Assembly: GCF_037335815.1 (NCBI RefSeq)
Contig: NZ_CP147841.1
Location: 3,224,001-3,288,000 of the forward strand
DNA from: Salinirubellus litoreus
GTDB lineage: Archaea > Halobacteriota > Halobacteria > Halobacteriales > Haloarculaceae
Reading direction: 5' to 3'
DNA: 64,000 nucleotides
Positions 1-9,083 of the stretch are shown here, piece by piece. The notes under the pieces are model-generated. The model was not told where the DNA came from. It worked only from the letters and a program-made list of their open reading frames with translations, and did not search any database. The stretch's first letter is position 1; each line of letters opens with the position of its first letter. Position numbers and translations under genes: made by a program.

Positions 1-143
1 GGGCCGTGCTCCTGGTCGATGATGGTGAAGTCCATCCCCGAGAGCCCGACGATCTCCGAGACCATCGGCGAGTCGATGATCTGGAAGGTCCCGATGGTCG
101 TCTCGCCGTCCTGCAGTCGCTGCCTGAAGGTTCGCTCCGCCAT
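1..143 (-). CDS. HpcH/HpaI-family aldolase, N-terminal part (cut by window edge)
   Basis: Only the first 47 residues are inside the window; the gene continues to the left. It begins MAERTFRQRLQDGETT and contains IIDQEHGP, which matches the early DxEH segment of HpcH/HpaI class II aldolases (4-hydroxy-2-oxoheptanedioate or 2-keto-3-deoxy-sugar-acid aldolases). These enzymes use a divalent metal to split 2-keto-3-hydroxy acids into pyruvate and an aldehyde. It is divergent from the Gfo/Idh/MocA gene at 271, with 127 bases between them that may hold promoters for both. A second family member lies at 16985. The substrate cannot be read from this fragment. Confidence 0.75.
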   Translation of the reverse strand, partial: MAERTFRQRLQDGETTIGTFQIIDSPMVSEIVGLSGMDFTIIDQEHG

Positions 144-270
144 GGACGGTGCTCGAAGAGTCGGGCCTTCAACCTACTGCCAGGCCGACCGGGCTGGACG
201 ATCACCGGACCGGGCCGCAGACCGTCCCCACCCACACTTATCCCCTCCGGGAGGGAACCGCCGGCCGAGC

Positions 271-1365
271 ATGACATACAGGGCGGGCATCATCGGCGCG
301 GGCGGCATCGCCGGACTGGGCATCCTCGGACTCCACGACGAGGAGGACATCGGGAAGAAGAAGTTCACGGAGAGCCACGCCGGCGGCTACCACGCGACCG
401 ACGATATCGAACTGGTAGCCGTCGCCGACCTGGACGAGGAGAAACTCGGCACGTTCGGGGAGGCGTGGGAACTCCCCGATTCGGGGCTCTACACAGACCA
501 CCGCGAGATGCTCCGCGAGGCCGACCTCGACGTCGTCTCCGTCTGTACCCCGTCTTTCCTCCACCACGAGCACGTCGTCGACGCCGCGCGACTCGGCGAC
601 CTCGACGCGATCTGGTGCGAGAAGCCCATCGCCTCCAGCGTGACCGAGGCCGAGGAGATGTGTGCCGTGTGTGACGAGGAGGAAGTCGAACTCGTCATCA
701 ACCACTCGTTCCGGTTCACCGACCGGCTCCAGCGGCTCCGGGAGCTCGTCGTCGAGGAGGGTATCCTGGGGGAGGTGAAGTCGGCGTCGGCGCTGTTCAG
801 GCGGGAACTGCTGCGCAACTCGACGCACCTCCTTGACACGCTCGTCTACCTGCTCGATGCACGCGCCGAGCGGGTGAGCGGCTACATCAACGGCGAGAAC
901 GACGCCGTCGACGCCCTGGAGGGCGACCGCGAGGTCGACGACTCGGGCGGTGGCGGCTTCGTCGTCATGGACGACGGGACGTTCGCCACCGTCGACTGCA
1001 CCGTCTCCCGACCCATCTCCTCGATGTCGTTCCAGTTCATCGGCACCGAGGGGAAGCTCTACCTCAACAACGACGACGGCGAGTGGCGCTACTGGCGGCT
1101 CGAGGACGGCACGCACGTCGAGGAGGACCTCCCGGGGATCGAGGGCGCGTGGCGCTGGGACGTCGACTACCGGGGGTCGTTCGCCAACGCCGCCGGCCAC
1201 GTCCGCGACCTGCTGGAAGGCGACGCCGAGAACCACTCGACGGGGAAAGAGGCGACCCGCTCGCTCGAGATCATCGTCGGCTTCTACATCTCGCACTACA
1301 CCGACGGGCAGGTGTCCGTACCCCTGGATCGGCCGCTCCGGGACGTCACGATCACCTCCTGGTGA
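271..1365 (+). CDS. Gfo/Idh/MocA-family NAD(P)-dependent oxidoreductase
   Basis: This 364-residue protein probably oxidises a sugar, sugar acid or cyclitol with NAD(P) in the cytoplasm. The N-terminal Rossmann motif GAGGIAG is at residues 9-15, the family signature Glu-Lys-Pro is near 117-119 (WCEKPIA), and a His in NSTHLLD near 186 fits the usual catalytic HxxD position. Length is typical. The ATG at 271 was chosen because the Rossmann strand starts directly after it and a TATA-like ACTTATCC lies about 30 bases upstream, as expected for a leaderless haloarchaeal gene. A longer in-frame extension upstream is not family-like. It sits among sugar-acid genes; the exact substrate is unknown. Confidence 0.85.
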   Translation: MTYRAGIIGAGGIAGLGILGLHDEEDIGKKKFTESHAGGYHATDDIELVAVADLDEEKLGTFGEAWELPDSGLYTDHREMLREADLDVVSVCTPSFLHHEHVVDAARLGDLDAIWCEKPIASSVTEAEEMCAVCDEEEVELVINHSFRFTDRLQRLRELVVEEGILGEVKSASALFRRELLRNSTHLLDTLVYLLDARAERVSGYINGENDAVDALEGDREVDDSGGGGFVVMDDGTFATVDCTVSRPISSMSFQFIGTEGKLYLNNDDGEWRYWRLEDGTHVEEDLPGIEGAWRWDVDYRGSFANAAGHVRDLLEGDAENHSTGKEATRSLEIIVGFYISHYTDGQVSVPLDRPLRDVTITSW

Positions 1366-1532
1366 CCGAGTGAGTCGGATCGGAATCGCCTCCGGACCGT
1401 GGGTCCGGACACCCGGTCGCCGATCACGAGCGCCCCGGACGTTCGGAGTGTTCCCCTCATCGAGCCGGTGCCACACCCCATCGCCCGAGTCGACCCCGGA
1501 ACCGTTTTACCGTCCCCGCCGGAGCGGTCGGT

Positions 1533-2264
1533 ATGCACCGCGTCAGGTTCAGGGACCCGGCAGGGTCCGTCCGCACCGGCGAGTGGCACGGAGACGAAGT
1601 CAGCTTCGCGGGTCGCACCTACGACCTCGAGGAGGTCGACGTCCTCCCGCCGTCCGATCCGACGAAAATCCTCTGCATCGGGCTCAACTACGCCGCCCAC
1701 GCCGAGGAGTCCGGCTCGGAGATCCCCGACCGTCCCCTGATCTTCATGAAGGGGCTGAACGCCCTCGCGGGCCACGGCGACACCGTCCCGCTGCTCTCGG
1801 GCAAGGAACGCATCGACTACGAGGCCGAACTCGGCGTCGTCATCGGCGAACAGTGCCGACACGTCTCCCAGGACGACGCGATGGACGTCGTCGAGGGATT
1901 CACCTGCTTCAACGACGTCTCGAACCGGGACGACCAGCGCCAGGAGCAGAACTGGATCCGCGGGAAGGCGTTCGACAACTCCGCGCCGGTCGGCCCGGTG
2001 CTCGCCACCCCCGACGAGGTACCCGACGACGCCTACGTCCGCTCGCGGGTCAACGGTGAGCTCCGGCAGGACTCCTCGCGCGACGACTTCATCTTCACCA
2101 TCCCGGAACTCATCGAGGAGATCACGACGTACGTTACCCTCGAACCCGGCGACATCATCGCCACGGGCACGCCGGAGGGCGTCGGCCCGCTCTCGGACGG
2201 CGACACCGTCGAGGTCGAGGTCGAGGGCGTCGGAACGCTCGTCAACGACGTCGCCGACGAGTAG
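1533..2264 (+). CDS. Fumarylacetoacetate hydrolase (FAH) family protein, probable acylpyruvate or diketo-acid hydrolase
   Basis: This 243-residue protein has the FAH C-terminal fold almost from its start: CIGLNYAAHAEE near residues 50-61, then YEAELGVVIG, which carries the metal-binding Glu residues, FNDVSNRD, and the end motif GDIIATGTPEGVG. Members hydrolyse acylpyruvates, oxaloacetate or 2,4-diketo-3-deoxy sugar acids with Mg. Next to an enolase-superfamily dehydratase, aldolases and SDRs, a role in the diketo-hydrolase route for L-rhamnose, L-fucose or related sugar acids is plausible; that route is established in haloarchaea, but this gene's substrate is inferred. A TATA-like TTTTACC lies about 28 bases before the ATG, so the transcript is probably leaderless. 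Confidence 0.8.
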   Translation: MHRVRFRDPAGSVRTGEWHGDEVSFAGRTYDLEEVDVLPPSDPTKILCIGLNYAAHAEESGSEIPDRPLIFMKGLNALAGHGDTVPLLSGKERIDYEAELGVVIGEQCRHVSQDDAMDVVEGFTCFNDVSNRDDQRQEQNWIRGKAFDNSAPVGPVLATPDEVPDDAYVRSRVNGELRQDSSRDDFIFTIPELIEEITTYVTLEPGDIIATGTPEGVGPLSDGDTVEVEVEGVGTLVNDVADE

Positions 2265-2418
2265 CTCGGCCAGTTTCATCGACGGGAGCGTCTCACGGGG
2301 ACGACACACCCGCAACACGACTTCTTTCGCGTGCGCATACGATCAGCCGATCGAGAGGCCAGCGCGGGCGCGAGTGGGTGCGGGGGAACTATATGGCGTC
2401 CCGCTATCCTCCCGGTCG

Positions 2419-3585
2419 ATGGCTCCCGAGATAACCCGCATCGAGACCACCGAGTTCAGCTACCCCCTGGAGGACCTCGCGCTCGACGAGCTGGGGTTCA
2501 ACCTCGTCTACACCCCCGGCGAGACCGCCGAACGCAAACTGTTCGCGCTCCGTATCGAGACCGACGAGGGGATCAACGGGGAGTACATCGGCGGGAACTC
2601 CCCCGGGTTCGCGCAGGTGAACATGGTCGCGGACTACCTGATCGGGAAGAACCCGCTGCACCGCGAGCGCCACTGGTCGGAACTCAAGCGCGCGCTCCGG
2701 AAGTACGACCGGATGGGAATGGGACCCCTGGATATCGCGCTGTGGGACTTCGCCGGCAAGTACCACGACGCCCCCATCCACGAGCTACTGGGGACCTACC
2801 GCGAACGCCTCCCCGCCTACGCCTCGACCTACCACGGCGATCAGAACGGGGGGCTCGACTCCCCCGAGGCGTTCGCCGACTTCGCCGAGGAGTGTCTCGA
2901 CATGGGCTACCCGGGGTTCAAGATCCACGGCTGGGGTGGCCACGACCGCGACATGGACCGGGAGGTCGAGACCGTCCACGCGGTGGGCGAGCGGGTCGGC
3001 GAGGAGATGGACCTCATGCTCGACCCCGCCTGCGAGTACGAGACGTTCGCGGACGCGCTCGACGTGGGCCGGGCGTGTGACGAGCAGGACTTTTTCTGGT
3101 ACGAGGACCCGTTCCGCGACGCCGGCATCTCCCAGCACGCCCACCGCAAACTCCGACAGAAACTCGACACCTCCATCCTCCAGACCGAGCACGTCCGCGG
3201 GCTCGAACCACACACGGACTTCATCGCCACGGAGTCGACCGACTTCCTCCGCGCCGATCCGGAGTACGACGCGGGGATCACCGGCGCGATGAAGCTCGCG
3301 CGCGTCGCCGAGGGGTTCGGCCTCGACGTCGAGTACCACGCCCCCGGCCCCGCACAGCGACACTGTCTCGCCGCGACGCGGAACGCGAACTACTACGAGA
3401 TGGCCCTCGTCCACCCGGACACCGCGAACACCCAGCCCCCAGTCTACGAGGGCGGCTACGAGGACCAGCTCGACTCCATCGATTCGGACGGAACGGTCGG
3501 CGTGCCCGACGGCCCGGGCCTCGGCGTCGAGTACGACTGGGACTACATCGAGGACAACGCGCTCGGCGGACGCACCTACGAGTAG
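2419..3585 (+). CDS. Mandelate racemase/muconate lactonizing (enolase superfamily) sugar-acid dehydratase-like protein
   Basis: This 388-residue protein has an N-terminal capping domain followed by a beta/alpha barrel. The barrel carries a K-I-H motif at residues 168-170, Asp in MLDPACEY, Glu in WYEDPF, Glu in LQTEHVRG and His in EYHAPGP, so the expected metal ligands and general acid/base positions are present. The family abstracts the alpha proton of a carboxylate and dehydrates or epimerises acid sugars. The KxH pattern differs from the KxK and KFD patterns of the other family members in this window, suggesting a different substrate. The ATG at 2419 is preceded at about -27 by AACTATATGG, a good TATA box. 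The exact substrate is unknown. Confidence 0.85.
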   Translation: MAPEITRIETTEFSYPLEDLALDELGFNLVYTPGETAERKLFALRIETDEGINGEYIGGNSPGFAQVNMVADYLIGKNPLHRERHWSELKRALRKYDRMGMGPLDIALWDFAGKYHDAPIHELLGTYRERLPAYASTYHGDQNGGLDSPEAFADFAEECLDMGYPGFKIHGWGGHDRDMDREVETVHAVGERVGEEMDLMLDPACEYETFADALDVGRACDEQDFFWYEDPFRDAGISQHAHRKLRQKLDTSILQTEHVRGLEPHTDFIATESTDFLRADPEYDAGITGAMKLARVAEGFGLDVEYHAPGPAQRHCLAATRNANYYEMALVHPDTANTQPPVYEGGYEDQLDSIDSDGTVGVPDGPGLGVEYDWDYIEDNALGGRTYE

Positions 3586-3665
3586 GGGGAGCGCCGGACC
3601 CCCGGGCGACCGGCCGGACGCTGGGGCTGGCATAACTTTTTCTCGCTGTTCTGCGATCGGTGGCC

Positions 3666-4649
3666 ATGGAGTACACGACGCTGGGATCGACGGGAATGAC
3701 GGTTTCGCGGATCTGTCTGGGCTGTATGTCGTTCGGGTCGAGCGACTGGCGCGAGTGGGTCCTCGACGAAGCGGAGAGCCGGGAGATCATCGAGCGGGCG
3801 ATCGACCTCGGGATCAACTTCTTCGATACCGCCAACGTCTACTCGCAGGGCGAATCCGAGCGTGTCCTCGGGAACGTCCTCGCGGAGTACAGCAGGGACG
3901 CACAGGTCGTCGCCACCAAGGTCTATGGAGCGATGGGCGAGGACCCCAACGCGAGCGGGCTCTCGCGAAAGGCCGTCGAGCAGGAACTGGCGAACTCGCT
4001 GGAGCGCCTTCGAATGGACACGATCGACCTCTACCAGACCCACCGGTGGGACGACGACACGCCAGTAGAGGAGACGCTCCGCGTGCTCGACGACGCGGTC
4101 CGGCGGGGGCAGGTCCGCTACCTGGGTGGGTCCTCGATGTGGGCCCACCAGTTCGCCGAGGCGCTCCACACCAGCGACTCGCTGGGCCTCGACCGCATCG
4201 TCACCATGCAGAACCACTACAACCTCGTCTACCGCGAGGAGGAGCGCGAGATGCTCCCCCTCTGCGAACGCGAGGGAATCGGCGTCATCCCCTGGTCGCC
4301 GCTCGCCCGGGGGTATCTCGCTCGTCCACACGAGTCGATCGACGCGACCACGCGCGGCGCGTCGGACTCGGAACGGGACCACCTCTACGAGCATCCATAC
4401 CGCGAGGGCGGCGGTCCCGAGATCAACGAACGGGTCGAGGAACTCGCCGCGGAGAAGGGTGTCTCGATGGCCCAGATCGCCCTCGCCTGGCTCCTCCACC
4501 AGGACGCCGTCGACGCCCCCATCGTCGGCACCACCAGCGTCGAGCACCTCGAAGCCGCCGTCGAGGCACTCGAGATCGACCTCTCCCAGAGCGACCAGGA
4601 CTACCTCGAAGAACCCTACGAGCCCCTCGAGGTCTCCGGACACTCGTAG
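3666..4649 (+). CDS. Aldo/keto reductase
   Basis: This 327-residue NADPH-dependent oxidoreductase of the AKR superfamily has the catalytic tetrad in order: Asp and Tyr in FFDTANVYSQG, Lys in VATKVYG and His in LYQTHRWD. The C-terminal half has the GTTSVEHLEAA segment typical of cofactor binding. It probably interconverts a sugar aldehyde or lactol with its alcohol or lactone. A GTG six bases upstream is in frame, but the ATG fits the usual M-x-Y-x-x-L-G start better. An A/T-rich CATAACTTTT element lies about 27 bases upstream. It is convergent with the dehydrogenase gene that follows, with only about 22 bases between stops. Confidence 0.88.
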   Translation: MEYTTLGSTGMTVSRICLGCMSFGSSDWREWVLDEAESREIIERAIDLGINFFDTANVYSQGESERVLGNVLAEYSRDAQVVATKVYGAMGEDPNASGLSRKAVEQELANSLERLRMDTIDLYQTHRWDDDTPVEETLRVLDDAVRRGQVRYLGGSSMWAHQFAEALHTSDSLGLDRIVTMQNHYNLVYREEEREMLPLCEREGIGVIPWSPLARGYLARPHESIDATTRGASDSERDHLYEHPYREGGGPEINERVEELAAEKGVSMAQIALAWLLHQDAVDAPIVGTTSVEHLEAAVEALEIDLSQSDQDYLEEPYEPLEVSGHS

Positions 4650-4671
4650 TCGGAGTCGGCGGGACCGGGGT

Positions 4672-5727
4672 TCAGAGGCGCTCGCGCAGATCGTCGACGA
4701 CGTCCCCCGTCCCGCTCTCGCCCCCGAGGTCGGGCGTCCGTGGCGCGTCGGGGTCGGCGAGCTGGTCCGTAACGGCGTCCCGGAGGGCGTCGGCGGCACC
4801 GGGTTCCCCGAGGTCGTCGAGCATCATCGACGCCGAGAGGATCGTCGCGAGCGGGTTGGCGATCCCCTGGCCGGTGATGTCGGGGGCGCTCCCGTGGACC
4901 GGCTCGTACATGGAGGGGTAGCGCTCGTCGTGGGTGACGTTCGCCGAGGGGGCCAGCCCCATGCTGCCGGAGACGATGGCCCCGATGTCGGTGAGGATAT
5001 CGCCGAACAGGTTCGAGGCGACGAGGACGTCGAACTCGTCCGGCCGCCGGATGAGATCCATACTCGCGGCGTCGACGAGCAGCCGTTCGACCTCGACCTC
5101 CGGGTACTCCTCGGCGACCTCCTCGACGATATCGTCCCAGAGCACCATCCCGTGAGCCTGGGCGTTCGACTTCGTGACGTTCGTGAGCTTCCCCGAGCGA
5201 TCGGTCGCGGCCTCGAACGCCGCGCGGACGATCCGTTCGGTGCCGTGGCGGGTGAACACGGCGCTCTGGACGGCGAGTTCGTGTTCGTGTCCCCGGTGTT
5301 CGCGGCCGCCGACGTCCGAGTACTCCCCCTCGGTGTTCTCGCGGTAGACGACGAAGTCGATGTCGCCGCCCTCGTACCCGCGGAGCGGGCTCTCGACGCC
5401 CTCGAACAGCACGGAGGGCCGCTCGCAGATGAACTGGTCGAACGTCTTCCGGATCGGGAGCATCATCCCACGGAGCGTCACGTGGTCCGGGATGTCGGGG
5501 TGACCGACGGCACCCAGGAGGATGGCGTCGTGTTCGGCGAGCCGCTCGAGCGCCCCCTCGGGCATCATCGACCCGTGTTCGAGGTAGCGCTCGCTTCCCC
5601 ACTCGTACCGTGTCGTCTCGACGGAGAACCCGTGATCGTCGGCGACGCGGTCGACCAGCGGTAGCGTCGCGTCGGTCACCTCGACCCCGATACCATCACC
5701 CGGCAGGTGTGCGATGTCGTATGTCAC
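4672..5727 (-). CDS. Isocitrate/isopropylmalate dehydrogenase-family enzyme, closest in motif to tartrate/D-malate dehydrogenase
   Basis: This 351-residue NAD-dependent beta-decarboxylating hydroxyacid dehydrogenase begins MTYDIAHLPGDGIG. It contains the Arg-rich substrate loop, YRENTEGEYSDVGG, the catalytic Lys in NVTKSNAQ, Asp metal ligands in ASNLFGDILTD and the nucleotide loop EPVHGSAPDI. RENTEGEYS followed by a glycine/histidine loop resembles TtuC/DmlA enzymes (tartrate, D-malate) more than LeuB, and the sugar-acid setting agrees. The GTG at 5727 was preferred over a TTG nine bases upstream because an A/T-rich TACCAAAAAGC sits about 27 bases before it. It lies downstream of the ABC importer on the same strand but appears to have its own promoter. 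Leucine biosynthesis is the alternative. Confidence 0.8.
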   Translation of the reverse strand: MTYDIAHLPGDGIGVEVTDATLPLVDRVADDHGFSVETTRYEWGSERYLEHGSMMPEGALERLAEHDAILLGAVGHPDIPDHVTLRGMMLPIRKTFDQFICERPSVLFEGVESPLRGYEGGDIDFVVYRENTEGEYSDVGGREHRGHEHELAVQSAVFTRHGTERIVRAAFEAATDRSGKLTNVTKSNAQAHGMVLWDDIVEEVAEEYPEVEVERLLVDAASMDLIRRPDEFDVLVASNLFGDILTDIGAIVSGSMGLAPSANVTHDERYPSMYEPVHGSAPDITGQGIANPLATILSASMMLDDLGEPGAADALRDAVTDQLADPDAPRTPDLGGESGTGDVVDDLRERL

Positions 5728-5843
5728 AGCCGGCAATCGGGTGAGGATACCAAAAAGCTGCCCGTGCGAGGCGTGAGGCCATGGCGTCGGGCGATTCGAC
5801 GGCGAACCGGCGGACGTTCAGTCGGCGACCGGCCCCGGTCGGT

Positions 5844-7016
<1,173 letters not shown>

Positions 7017-7046
7017 GGTTTCTCTTGTCTTGAATTTGGACCGCTC

Positions 7047-7059
7047 TTATTTATTATTA
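7047..7059 (-). promoter_or_regulatory. TATA-like promoter before ABC ATPase gene
   Basis: Read on the minus strand this is a 13-base run of A and T with a single terminal G, placed 31-43 bases before the ATPase start. It stands out in the GC-rich background and would give a transcript with a short leader. Confidence 0.5.
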
Positions 7060-7102
7060 CGCTTCTGTCGGACCGGGGCCGCGCGCCGGACGAGGGGTCG
7101 GG

Positions 7103-7954
7103 TCATCCGGCCGGCCCTCCGCCCAGCCCCTCGCCGACGTAGTTCTGGGCGAGCCCGTAGAAGATCACCGGCGGGAGCACGAGGATGACCACCGCGGCCA
7201 TCAGGAGGTTCCACTCGCGCAGGGTGTCGCTCCCCAGGATGTAGTGGATCGCGACGGTCGCCGTCCGGACGTTCTCGTCGCTGGTGAGGATGAACACCCA
7301 CAGGAAGTTGTTCCATCCCGAGAGGAACGAGAACAGCGCCGCCGCGCCGATCGCCGGGGCGGACAGCGGCAGCACGATCCGGATGAACGCGGTGATCTCG
7401 TTGAGGCCGTCGAGCAACGCCGCCTCCTCGATGTTCGGCGGGATCCCCTGCCTGAAGAACCCCTGGAGCAGCCAGATGTTCTGCGGCAGGATGAAGATCG
7501 AGATGGCGATAATCACTCCCAGCAGCGTGTTCACCAGCCCGAGGTTGAAGAAGACCTCGTACACCGGGATCGTCAGCACGATCCACGGGAACATGATCGT
7601 GAACACCGCCGTGTAGAACAGGAGCTGTCGCCCCGGGAAGTCCAGGCGAGCGAACGCGTACGCCCCCGGAATCGAGAAGAACAGCGAGATCACCGTCGCG
7701 GCGAGCGCCACGATGATGCTGTTCCGGAAGAACAGCGGGAAGTTCGAGCGCTCCCAGACGTTGAAGAACGGCTCGAGCGTGATCGTGTCCATCGCGCCGA
7801 AGAACGGGATGTACGGCGTGTCGGTCGAGATGGCCGCGAAGTTCGTCAGGATCGACGTTCGGATCATCCAGAGGTACGGGGCCAGCGCCCACAGGAAGAC
7901 GGCTGCCAGTGCCACGTACAGGACCGTTCTCGATCGGTTTGTTTCGTTTAGCAT
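7103..7954 (-). CDS. ABC carbohydrate importer permease (MalG/UgpE type)
   Basis: This 283-residue inner-membrane permease has six predicted hydrophobic segments and the cytoplasmic EAA loop IEEAALLDGLNEITAF, which docks on the ATPase. It begins with a polar stretch and a first membrane segment in the first 30 residues. It follows the partner permease by 10 bases and is part of the binding protein-permease-permease-ATPase set. The CUT1 arrangement suggests an oligosaccharide or glycerol-phosphate-like substrate, but genes around it point to a sugar acid or oligouronide. Confidence 0.92.
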   Translation of the reverse strand: MLNETNRSRTVLYVALAAVFLWALAPYLWMIRTSILTNFAAISTDTPYIPFFGAMDTITLEPFFNVWERSNFPLFFRNSIIVALAATVISLFFSIPGAYAFARLDFPGRQLLFYTAVFTIMFPWIVLTIPVYEVFFNLGLVNTLLGVIIAISIFILPQNIWLLQGFFRQGIPPNIEEAALLDGLNEITAFIRIVLPLSAPAIGAAALFSFLSGWNNFLWVFILTSDENVRTATVAIHYILGSDTLREWNLLMAAVVILVLPPVIFYGLAQNYVGEGLGGGPAG

Positions 7955-7964
7955 TTTCGTATCC

Positions 7965-8921
7965 TCAGACGTAGAGGTTCTCCTCTTGTTTGATCGCGGT
8001 CACGTAGACGATCGCCGCCGTCATCGACAGGACGATCATCGCGACGCCGACCGTGAACGCGCGGCCGAACTGCAGGTTGACGAACGCGACGCGGTACGTG
8101 AGGATGCTGAGTAGCATCGTTCGCGTCCCGGGGCCGCCGGCGGTCAGCTCGAACGGCTGTGCGAACTCGGCGATGTTCCACGCGGTCCGCAGCGCCAGGA
8201 TGACCACCGTCGGGATGAGCAGGTGGGGCAGCGTCACGTCGCGGAACCGCCGGAGCCGACCGGCACCGTCGAGCGCGGCCGCCTCGTACTGCGCTTTCGG
8301 CACGGCGGTCAGCGCCGCCGCGTAGATGATCCCCGCGTACGCGTAGTCGTGCCACGTCTGTGCGACGATCAGCGACACGTACGGCCAGAAGGTCCCCGCC
8401 AGGAACGACGGGGGGGTCACGCCGAGGTCCCTGAGCACCTGGTCGACGAGCCCGTAGTCCCCGTTGAGGAACCAGAACCAGATGACACCACCCGCGAGCG
8501 GAGCCGAGAAGTACGGCGAGAACAGGAGTGCCGTCAGAATCGCCTTCGACCGCCCCGCCACCTCGTTGAGCAGGAGCGCGACGATCAGTCCGATGCCCAG
8601 CTGGAGCGCCGTCGTGCCCAGCACGAACACGATGGTCCAGCCCAGGGCGAACCAGAACAGGTCGTTGGATAACAGCCACGCGTAGTTCGCGAGCCCGACG
8701 AACTCCCCGCCCGTCCCACCGAGTCCAATGTTCGTGAACGTGACGTACAGTCCCCGGAGCATCGGGTAGTAGAACAGGAGCCCGAACATCAGGAACGTCG
8801 GGATGATGAACACGTACCCGATCCAGTTCTCTCGGAGCCTGTCCATCAGGGTCCGGTCGGTCAGTCCGTACCGATCGCGTATCGCCTCTGCGCTTCGTTG
8901 TTGTCCTTGAGCCACTGTCAC
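7965..8921 (-). CDS. ABC carbohydrate importer permease (MalF/UgpA type)
   Basis: This 318-residue permease has about six membrane segments, the first at residues 35-60 after a polar N-terminus, and the EAA loop YEAAALDGAGRLRRF. It pairs with the MalG-type permease immediately downstream. The likely start is a GTG giving MTVAQGQQRS. The 160-base gap to the binding-protein stop contains a stem-loop with a T-run, which may lower permease expression relative to the binding protein. Confidence 0.9.
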   Translation of the reverse strand: MTVAQGQQRSAEAIRDRYGLTDRTLMDRLRENWIGYVFIIPTFLMFGLLFYYPMLRGLYVTFTNIGLGGTGGEFVGLANYAWLLSNDLFWFALGWTIVFVLGTTALQLGIGLIVALLLNEVAGRSKAILTALLFSPYFSAPLAGGVIWFWFLNGDYGLVDQVLRDLGVTPPSFLAGTFWPYVSLIVAQTWHDYAYAGIIYAAALTAVPKAQYEAAALDGAGRLRRFRDVTLPHLLIPTVVILALRTAWNIAEFAQPFELTAGGPGTRTMLLSILTYRVAFVNLQFGRAFTVGVAMIVLSMTAAIVYVTAIKQEENLYV

Positions 8922-9027
8922 ACACCCCTGCGTGTAGTCTGACTGGGGAACGGGCTATCAAAAAGGTTGCTCTCTCTGCCGCGAGCGGGGCGCTGTCGGC
9001 GGGTTTAGCACTGGCTTACCGCGAGCG

Positions 9028-9047
9028 AAAAATCCCCTAACGGGGGA
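9028..9047 (-). terminator. Stem-loop with T-run between binding protein and permease genes
   Basis: Read on the minus strand, TCCCCCGTTAGGGGATTTTT forms a short C/G stem with a four-base loop followed by five Ts. It lies just after the binding-protein stop codon in the direction of transcription. This fits a partial terminator that raises binding-protein transcript relative to the permeases. Confidence 0.5.
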
Positions 9048-9083
9048 GTCGACGGGGCAGGCTCCGCTGGGAGCCGGCCCCGC

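Noticed and set aside
4672..5727. LeuB (3-isopropylmalate dehydrogenase) of leucine synthesis
   Set aside because: No leu genes are nearby and the RENTEGEYSDVGG region with its loop is more like tartrate/malate dehydrogenases, though this is not fully excluded.
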